A stretch of DNA of 64,000 bases from Hyphomicrobiales bacterium (GTDB taxonomy: Bacteria; Pseudomonadota; Alphaproteobacteria; Rhizobiales; Rhizobiaceae): assembly GCA_900473685.1 (NCBI GenBank), contig UCNE01000006.1, positions 94,152-158,151 on the forward strand. The letters run 5' to 3'. The position numbers and the translations under genes are program-made. Below are positions 58,151 to 64,000 of the stretch, piece by piece. Every line of letters starts with the position of its first letter. Within the stretch, counting starts at the first letter, position 1. The notes beneath the pieces were generated by a model, which was not told where the DNA came from, made no database searches, and worked only from the letters and a program-made list of their open reading frames with translations.

Positions 58151-58675
58151 ATGGATCACGCACCTTTACCCTTGGAATGCACGTCTGAGGCCGGCGAGCC
58201 GGAGGCCAGCCGCGCTTTGATCAGCCGCTCGATGGGCCGCTGGCGGACGATGGTTGGCCGCCGCGTGCTGGCGCGCCTGGCGATCAGCAATGTCGCGCCC
58301 AGCCTTGAAATCACCCATCTCGACGTCCTTGATGCCGTCAGGCGGGCCGGGCCGGAGGGAGAAGTCACGGTCGGCACCATCGCCGGGATGATGCGCATCG
58401 ACCCGTCCCGCGCCAGTCGCATCGTCGGCGAGATGGTGACGCGCGGCGCGCTCCGGCGCGAAGCCTCGCAGGCCGATGCCCGCCGCATCATCGTCGTGAT
58501 GACCGATCTCGGCCAGCAGCTGATGGCGGAGATCCAGGCGGTCAAGCGCAACGTCATCGACAGCGTGCTGGCCGACTGGCCGGAAGAAGACGTCGCCAGC
58601 TTCTCCATCCTCTTCGACCGCTTCGTCACCTCGTTCGAACAGGTCTGCACCACCCACGGCAAGGATGCGGATTAG
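58151..58675 (+). CDS. MarR family transcriptional regulator
   Basis: A 174-residue winged-helix regulator. The recognition-helix stretch is VGTIAGMMRIDPSRASRIVGEMVTRGALRREASQADARR, with the wing D-x-R motif. An N-terminal arm of about 40 residues precedes the dimerisation helices. It is divergent from the DHA2 exporter, the classical arrangement for a local repressor of a drug pump. The start at 58151 (MDHAPLPLECTS) is the first ATG after the palindrome. Confidence 0.92.
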   Translation: MDHAPLPLECTSEAGEPEASRALISRSMGRWRTMVGRRVLARLAISNVAPSLEITHLDVLDAVRRAGPEGEVTVGTIAGMMRIDPSRASRIVGEMVTRGALRREASQADARRIIVVMTDLGQQLMAEIQAVKRNVIDSVLADWPEEDVASFSILFDRFVTSFEQVCTTHGKDAD

Positions 58676-58706
58676 CGGCGATCTCACTTCTCCCGGCAGA
58701 CACCCT

Positions 58707-58829
58707 CTTCTCCCCAGCGGGGAGAAGTGCCGAGCGTAAGCGAGGCGATGAGGGGGCGGCTCGGCAAAGTCTGAGCGTGTGGCCCCCTCATCCGGCCCTC
58801 CGGGCCACCTTCTCCCCGCCGGGGAGAAG
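58707..58829. repeat. RIME-type intergenic repeat, copy 7
   Basis: A 123-base element with end palindromes cttctccccagcggggagaag (58707-58727) and cttctccccgccggggagaag (58809-58829). The middle has tgccgagcgtaagcgaggcgatgaggggg and ccccctcatccggccctccgggccacc, as in copies 1 and 3 (same orientation). It lies between the MarR and thiN genes. Confidence 0.87.
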
Positions 58830-58892
58830 AGAACACCAAATCCACGCCTGCCCCTTCCCCTTGCGCCCCTGTTTACGCTATGGCCTTGCGTC

Positions 58893-59543
58893 ATGAGCAA
58901 ACAGGCTTTTGTCATCTTGATGGGCGGTCCCTTAACGCCGACGGACAGGCTTTCAGCGCAGCTTGCCGGCGCCCGCGTCATTGCGGCCGATGGCGGCATG
59001 CGCCATGCCAGTCCGCTGGGGCTAAAGCCGGAACTCTGGGTCGGCGATTTCGATTCCACGCCGCAAGCCCTGATCGCCGAATGGCCGGATGTTCGCCGCG
59101 AGCCCTATCCCGCCGCCAAGGCCGAGACCGACGGCGAAATTGCCGTTGCCACCGCCCTTGAGCGCGGCGCAAAAAGGCTCATTCTCGCCGGTGCGCTCGG
59201 CGGCGAGCGCAGCGACCATGCCTTCATGCATCTGCTTTATGCCGCAAAGCTTGCCGAAGACGGCATCGAGATGCTGCTGACGTCCGGCGAGGAGGAAGCC
59301 TATCCGCTGCTGCCCGGCAGCTTCGAGATCGCCCTGCCGAAGGGCAGCCTGTTTTCCATCCTCGGGCTGGATACGCTGACCGGTCTTTCCATCGAAGGCG
59401 CCCGTTATCCGCTCACCAATTTTCATCTGCCGTTCGGCTCCTCGCGCACCGTTTCCAATGTCGCCGAAGGCACCGTCCGCTTCACCCTTTCCTCCGGCCG
59501 GGCGCTCATCCTTGCCCGCCCGCATGACCTTTCGGGAGCCTGA
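58893..59543 (+). CDS. thiN: Thiamine pyrophosphokinase
   Basis: A 216-residue kinase making thiamine diphosphate from thiamine and ATP. The N-terminal half has the family active-site motifs ADGGMRHA near residue 32 and GDFDST at residues 51-56, followed by KAETDGEIAV and GGERSDHAFMHLL, with the expected Asp cluster. The C-terminal thiamine-binding domain has FSILGLDTLTGLSIEGARYPL. I chose the ATG at 58893; longer readings enter the repeat. It is near thiBPQ, so imported thiamine could be activated here. A uup-like gene follows after two bases. Confidence 0.95.
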   Translation: MSKQAFVILMGGPLTPTDRLSAQLAGARVIAADGGMRHASPLGLKPELWVGDFDSTPQALIAEWPDVRREPYPAAKAETDGEIAVATALERGAKRLILAGALGGERSDHAFMHLLYAAKLAEDGIEMLLTSGEEEAYPLLPGSFEIALPKGSLFSILGLDTLTGLSIEGARYPLTNFHLPFGSSRTVSNVAEGTVRFTLSSGRALILARPHDLSGA

Positions 59544-59545
59544 CC

Positions 59546-61372
59546 ATGGCGCCACCCATTCTGAAACTCGATGATATCGTGCTCTCCTTCGGCGGCACGC
59601 CGCTGTTGAACGGCGCCAATCTGCAGGTGGAGCCCGGCGACCGCATCTGCCTTGTCGGCCGCAACGGCTCGGGCAAATCGACCCTGATGAAGATCGCCGC
59701 AGGCCTGGCCGAGCCGCAGTCGGGCGAAACCTTCCGTCATCCTTCCGTCACTGTCCGCTACCTGCATCAGGCGCCGGATTTCGACGGTTTCGACAGTGTT
59801 CGCGCCTATGCCGAAGCAGGCCTCGGCCCGAGCGATGACCCGTACCGCGTCGCCTACCTGCTCGAACATCTGGGCCTCACCGGCGATGAGGACCCGGCGC
59901 AGCTGTCCGGCGGCGAATCCCGCCGTGCAGCCCTTGCCCGCGTCATGGCCCCCGAGCCTGATATCCTGCTGCTCGACGAGCCGACCAACCATCTCGACCT
60001 GCCGACCATCGAATGGCTGGAAGGCGAGCTGATCAAGAGCCGCTCGGCCCTCGTGGTCATCTCGCACGACAGGCGCTTCCTCGAAAAGGTCTCCAACGCC
60101 ACCGTCTGGCTCGATCGCGGCCAGTCGCGCCGCCTCAGCCAGGGCTTTGCCTTTTTCGAGGCCTGGCGTGACAAGGTGCTGGAAGAGGAAGAACTCGAAC
60201 AGCACAAGCTCGGCAAGGAAATCGAGCGCGAGGAACACTGGCTGCGTTATGGCGTGACGGCAAGGCGCAAGCGCAACATGCGCCGCCTCGGCGCGCTGCA
60301 GGATCTGCGCGCCAAGCATCGCGGCCATAATGGCCCGCAAGGCTCGGTGCAGGCCACCGTTTCCGATGCCCGCGAATCCGGCAAGCTGGTGATCGAGGCC
60401 GATCAGATCACAAAAACCTATGGCGAGCGCACCATCGTCGCCCCCTTCTCGATCCGCGTCCATCGCAGCGATTGCATCGGCCTCGTCGGCCCGAATGGTG
60501 CGGGCAAGACGACGCTTCTGAAGATGCTGACCGGCCAGATCAAGCCCGACAGCGGCTGGGTCAAGCTCGGCACAAACCTCGAGATCGCCACGCTCGACCA
60601 GCGCCGCGAGGACCTGAACCTCGAGGACACGCTGGCCCATTACCTCACCGACGGCCGCGGCGACAATCTGCTTGTTAACGGCGAGCAGCGCCATGTCACC
60701 GGCTATATGAAGGAATTCCTGTTCCAGCCCGAACAGGCGCGCACCCCGATCAAGAATCTCTCCGGCGGCGAACGCGCCCGGCTGATGCTGGCCCGCATCC
60801 TGTCGCGCCCGACCAACCTGTTGATCCTCGACGAACCGACCAACGATCTCGATATCGAAACGCTCGACCTGCTGCAGGAAATCGTCGCAGGCTTTTCCGG
60901 CACCGTCATCCTCGTTTCCCACGACCGCGATTTCCTCGACCGCACCGTCACCTCGACCATCGCGCCGGCCAATCCGGACGCGCCTGATGGCCGCTGGATC
61001 GAATATGCCGGCGGCTATTCCGACATGATGGCGCAGCGCAAAGGTGCCGCCGACGAAAAGAAGCGCACGGAAAAAGCCGAAAAAGCCAAATCCACCAGCG
61101 ACAACGGCTCGTCCTCCGCCCCCAAGACCGGCAAGGGCAAACTCTCCTTCAAACAGAAATTCGCCCTGGAAAACCTGCCGAAGGAAATGGAAAAAGCCGA
61201 AGCCCAGATCGCCAAATACGAAAAGGAAATGGCCGACCCGAATTTGTTTTCCAAGAACCCCACCCGGTTTTCGACGCTGGCTTCAGAGCTTGAAAAGCTG
61301 CGGGCCTCGATCACCAAGATGGAAGAGGAATGGCTGGAGCTGGAGATGTTAAGGGAGGAGATTGAGGGGTGA
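59546..61372 (+). CDS. ABC-F family ATPase, Uup-like
   Basis: A 608-residue soluble protein with two ATPase domains and no membrane part. Walker A motifs are VGRNGSGKSTLMK near residue 36 and VGPNGAGKTTLLK near residue 314. The ABC signatures LSGGESRRAALARV and LSGGERARLMLARIL and Walker Bs (LLLDEPTNHLD, LILDEPTNDLD) are intact. A P-site-tRNA-interacting linker lies between them, and a Lys/Glu-rich C-terminal coiled coil (about 500-608) fits the Uup branch, linked to ribosome or DNA handling. It is probably cotranscribed with thiN. Confidence 0.93.
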   Translation: MAPPILKLDDIVLSFGGTPLLNGANLQVEPGDRICLVGRNGSGKSTLMKIAAGLAEPQSGETFRHPSVTVRYLHQAPDFDGFDSVRAYAEAGLGPSDDPYRVAYLLEHLGLTGDEDPAQLSGGESRRAALARVMAPEPDILLLDEPTNHLDLPTIEWLEGELIKSRSALVVISHDRRFLEKVSNATVWLDRGQSRRLSQGFAFFEAWRDKVLEEEELEQHKLGKEIEREEHWLRYGVTARRKRNMRRLGALQDLRAKHRGHNGPQGSVQATVSDARESGKLVIEADQITKTYGERTIVAPFSIRVHRSDCIGLVGPNGAGKTTLLKMLTGQIKPDSGWVKLGTNLEIATLDQRREDLNLEDTLAHYLTDGRGDNLLVNGEQRHVTGYMKEFLFQPEQARTPIKNLSGGERARLMLARILSRPTNLLILDEPTNDLDIETLDLLQEIVAGFSGTVILVSHDRDFLDRTVTSTIAPANPDAPDGRWIEYAGGYSDMMAQRKGAADEKKRTEKAEKAKSTSDNGSSSAPKTGKGKLSFKQKFALENLPKEMEKAEAQIAKYEKEMADPNLFSKNPTRFSTLASELEKLRASITKMEEEWLELEMLREEIEG

Positions 61373-61523
61373 GGGGACGAAAGATGGTCCCCTCCTGGCC
61401 ACTTCGCGTTTGTAGCGCTGCTCCAAACGAACTCGATACGCGATCGCGCTAGATATGCAAACTTGGTTCAGCTAATGGTAGTATTAAGTCTTAGCAACTC
61501 CAAAACAGGCAGCTCAGTTCGTC

Positions 61524-63464
61524 ATGACAAAACAACTTACTCGCTCTGCAGTCCGCATCTATGGTGCATTGACAGCGCTGGGGAGCGACAGTGGAAGTTT
61601 GTTGGAAGGGATACTGCCCTTTTTTGATCCAATCTTACGTCAATATAATGGAAGCAAACTTGATCCCGATGTCATCGCGTCATCTGTTCGGGAAACTTAC
61701 AAGTGGAACTTCAACTCTGATCTCGTTGAGGCATTTGTTCCCTATTTGGAACGTCAAGGTTGGATTACTGCTGACATCGCTGGAACTAGGGATACCAGCT
61801 ACACGATCCAAATGGCGGATCAAGGTAACTCCGACGAGTCAACGCAAACGGTTGAAGCTGAGTTACGCCGAATTGCCATTCAATTTAAGACCTTCTCAGA
61901 GAACCTTTCACCGCTCACAGCCATTCCAAGAGAAGTAGAGGAGTTTGAGGATATCCTCGTTGAATGGCTCCTCTACGTAGAAGCGTTTAGCGAAAAGAGT
62001 ATCGAGTTCAAATCCGGCCTTAAATCGGATGCGACAGGAAAGATTCGACAGTTTGTTGATGTTCCCAATACAACCTCCCTTCGCGATGAGGAGAAATTCC
62101 TATGTGCCCGCTTCGTAAAACATGCCATTGAGGAAGACAAAGGTAGCGCAGAGGTATTGTCGCGTATCGCGGCAATCGGACTGCTGACCGAAGTAGTTCA
62201 GGATTTTGTAAAACCAGTAACTTCCGTAGATAAAACCGATCTTATCGTCTATCTTGACGCACCGGTAGCAATGGAGCTTCTCGGTGTTTCTGGCAAGTCC
62301 GCGCGTGAAAATACTGCCCCTATTATCGCAGAACTCATTCGGATCGGCGCTTCAGTTCGGATTTTTGGGCAGAGTATCGAGGAAATAAAAAACAGCTTAC
62401 AGGCGGTCTTAAAAAACCCGCGACCTACAGGCCCAACCGCGCAAGCAATGCTAAGGCGTGAAGTCTTAAGGGAGTATGTAATTGAAGTCTCTCGGAACCC
62501 ATCTTCATTGCTGGAAAAACAAGGCGTTAAATCCGCCTACAGAACGATGGACCAAACGCCATCCGAGCACCAATACTTTACAAAAGAGCATTGGCAGGAC
62601 TTATACAGTGAGTTGAGTTTCGCCGAAAATCCGCGCGCGCGACAGCACGACGCTGACGTCACTGCTTTCGTCGTAAGACAACGGCGAGGCAGAACGAACA
62701 GCGACATCTTCAAGTCCCAAGCGGTTGCGCTGACCAGAAATGGCCTCCTCGCACAGATCGTTCGTCGGATATCTGCCCAAATGACCTCGTCTAATGACGA
62801 AACGGTGCCACCAGTGGTTCATCGCAGGGTACTGGCAACGGCGATGTGGCTTCGCACTGGCATGGGTGCTGGCGATCTTAATATTCCAAAGCGGATGCTA
62901 CTTGCGAGTTGCGAACATGTACTAGCGATTCGCCCGGGTGTAGTTGAGGCAGTAAAGCGCCTTACCGATGCATTGGGGGACGAGGACCAGACCCGTCAAC
63001 TCGATTTGCTGATCTCACAAGACCGCAGCGCACAAGCGCTTATGGACAAGACACTTGGTGTGACCAATGTCGTCACTAAAGAGAATCTTCCTCTCCTTTG
63101 GCAAGAGATGCTGCACCCGCATTTGGAAGAGGAACGCCTGAAAGGACGCGAATCTCTGAAAAAAGTGGAAGCGGAAGGAAAGAAGCGTTTGGAACAAGCC
63201 AACAAACAGATTGCAGGCATCCAAGAAGAAAAAGACCGGCAGGCGACCTCTTTAAGTGCAGAATTAGCCGCTAAGCAGCTGGAAGACCGTGAAGCTGTGG
63301 ATGCTTTGTGTGCCGACATACAGCGCGCGCTTGATCGCAAGAGAAAAATGAGAATTGGCATGGGGCTCGGGATCGGTTTGGTATCATGTATACCAATTAT
63401 GCTGGAATCCACCCCAATCGTACGTACGGCTCCGTGCTCGTTGGCTGGCTATTTGGATACCTAA
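61524..63464 (+). CDS. Unrecognised PIN-like, coiled-coil, membrane-tailed protein
   Basis: I do not recognise this 646-residue protein. Its N-terminal 95 residues look like a winged-helix or similar domain, a helical part follows, and a PIN-nuclease-like core starts near residue 238: IVYLDAPVAMELLG (Asp245), SIEEIKNSL (Glu286), HDADVTAFV (Asp376, Asp378) and SQAVALTRNGLLAQ (Thr404, Asn406), a spacing typical of PIN acidic residues and the T-x-N motif. A coiled coil covers about 534-608, and a hydrophobic segment lies at about 611-626. It is visibly AT-richer than its neighbours (sampled lines near 45% GC) and has a weak ribosome site. The frame ends abruptly, and the sense continues in another frame (next entry). 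The nuclease activity is inferred. Confidence 0.7.
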   Translation: MTKQLTRSAVRIYGALTALGSDSGSLLEGILPFFDPILRQYNGSKLDPDVIASSVRETYKWNFNSDLVEAFVPYLERQGWITADIAGTRDTSYTIQMADQGNSDESTQTVEAELRRIAIQFKTFSENLSPLTAIPREVEEFEDILVEWLLYVEAFSEKSIEFKSGLKSDATGKIRQFVDVPNTTSLRDEEKFLCARFVKHAIEEDKGSAEVLSRIAAIGLLTEVVQDFVKPVTSVDKTDLIVYLDAPVAMELLGVSGKSARENTAPIIAELIRIGASVRIFGQSIEEIKNSLQAVLKNPRPTGPTAQAMLRREVLREYVIEVSRNPSSLLEKQGVKSAYRTMDQTPSEHQYFTKEHWQDLYSELSFAENPRARQHDADVTAFVVRQRRGRTNSDIFKSQAVALTRNGLLAQIVRRISAQMTSSNDETVPPVVHRRVLATAMWLRTGMGAGDLNIPKRMLLASCEHVLAIRPGVVEAVKRLTDALGDEDQTRQLDLLISQDRSAQALMDKTLGVTNVVTKENLPLLWQEMLHPHLEEERLKGRESLKKVEAEGKKRLEQANKQIAGIQEEKDRQATSLSAELAAKQLEDREAVDALCADIQRALDRKRKMRIGMGLGIGLVSCIPIMLESTPIVRTAPCSLAGYLDT

Positions 63465-63664
63465 CCGCAACGGGCGGAAAGATGTTTGGTATCACGACGA
63501 CAAAAGATCAGGCGCTTTCTGCACTTCAGTCGATGGCCGAACGCAGGAAGCTTGTGAGCAAGCTTGGTCGATTTGACGTTGATTGGGCGGGTAGCGCTTT
63601 TGTAATTAGTAATCGCGTTGAAACGCTGCCCGACATACATTCGGATTTATTTACATTAAAATAG
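63386..63664 (+). pseudogene. Out-of-frame C-terminal continuation of the PIN-like gene
   Basis: This frame lies one base back relative to the gene before it and overlaps its last 79 bases. It contains a second membrane segment (YGSVLVGWLFGYLTATGG), then a soluble end with TTTKDQALSALQSMAERRKLVSKLGRFDV and a stop after DLFTLK. No ribosome site precedes its ATG, and the composition matches the preceding gene. I read it as the original C-terminus, separated by a one-base change somewhere around 63345-63420, for instance in the A-run near 63344 or the GG near 63401. It could instead be a programmed minus-one shift or an independent small gene. Confidence 0.5.
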
Positions 63665-64000
63665 CCTAAGTTAGCTTCCAGTAATCTTCTACTGCGTAAT
63701 AAAAGGTTTACTTCGGGAACAAAGCCACCAAATCGATCCAAAAAAATCATCCCCGCAAATCCCCGCCCTGAAAACCCGTGTCATACTTCTTGCCGTCCCA
63801 TCACGGATACACCGGTTTGCGTTGCCGGCGAGGTGGGGCCGGTGCCCGGATGGTTTGGCGAAACGCGCGCGAAATCCCCGGGGCTGCGTGAAAGGTGGTT
63901 CTCCTCCGGTTCGTGAATGAACCGGGCGTGCCGGGTGGTCACACCGTCCTTGGACGGTCCAGGGCCAAACCCCGCCGGATTGGAAGGCCTGGCGGATAAG
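63665..64000. other. 336 bases without a supported gene at the right edge
   Basis: The left 100 bases are AT-rich and follow the broken PIN-like gene. From about 63760 on the sequence is GC-rich with several local complementarities (for example ccggttcgtgaatgaaccgg at about 63908-63927 and accgtccttggacggt at about 63944-63959). Two minus-strand frames remain open to the edge but have no protein I recognise. It could be the 3' part of a gene beyond the window, or a structured RNA; neither can be settled here. Confidence 0.4.

Noticed and set aside
63760..64000. Right edge as RNase P RNA, tmRNA or a cobalamin riboswitch
   Set aside because: The conserved cores of these RNAs (for example GAGGAAAGTCC of RNase P or the B12 box) are not present on either strand.

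Overview
The window is a chromosomal segment from an alphaproteobacterium of the order Rhizobiales, most likely Rhizobiaceae. Supporting signs are high GC with strong GC3 bias, the mdh-sucCD-sucAB-lpd and sdhCDAB clusters, a second short FtsZ, an RpoH2-type sigma factor, a Brucella Omp19-like lipoprotein, and seven copies of a rhizobial RIME-type intergenic repeat. Nearly everything is core housekeeping DNA. All calls come from reading the sequence and recognising motifs; no database search was run.

Layout. 1-2583 (minus): the end of the atp operon (atpH-atpA-atpG, the last cut by the window edge), with a small membrane protein upstream. 3403-3822: an AT-rich orphan gene. 3898-6102: priA. 6185-6838: a small transaldolase with a clear terminator. 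6899-8969: an AAA/SMC-like ATPase and a lysophospholipid-type acyltransferase. 9099-12593: a XerC-type recombinase, a TraB/GumN-family protein and a short FtsZ paralogue. 12658-24608 (minus): the lower TCA block mdh-sucC-sucD-sucA-sucB, then MAPEG, LysE, a secreted protein and an SDR, and finally lpd. 24803-30245 (minus): zapE, an Omp19-like lipoprotein and sdhCDAB. Together these two blocks encode 2-oxoglutarate dehydrogenase, succinyl-CoA synthetase, succinate dehydrogenase and malate dehydrogenase.

30550-44729: a basic secreted protein, a DUF1801 protein, a probable ETF-beta lysine methyltransferase, a tsaD-gpsA-YciI-EVE run, and a divergent hemC-hemD-Mic60-like-hemY-TerB-amidotransferase run. 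An MFS exporter, YggT, inorganic pyrophosphatase and a secreted unknown follow. 44769-51859: a GNAT acetyltransferase, rpoH2, a diguanylate cyclase with duplicated sensor modules, a stand-alone class B penicillin-binding protein and an M48 lipoprotein protease. 52143-59543 is thiamine-centred: thiBPQ under a TPP riboswitch plus thiamine pyrophosphokinase. A DHA2 exporter/MarR pair with a palindromic operator candidate lies between them. 59546-61372 is an ABC-F ATPase.

The most unusual part is 61524-63664: an AT-richer, unrecognised gene with a PIN-nuclease-like core, a coiled coil and a membrane tail, apparently broken by a one-base frameshift near its 3' end. With the orphan at 3403-3822 it is the best candidate for recently acquired, undescribed accessory function. 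The last 336 bases hold no gene I can support.
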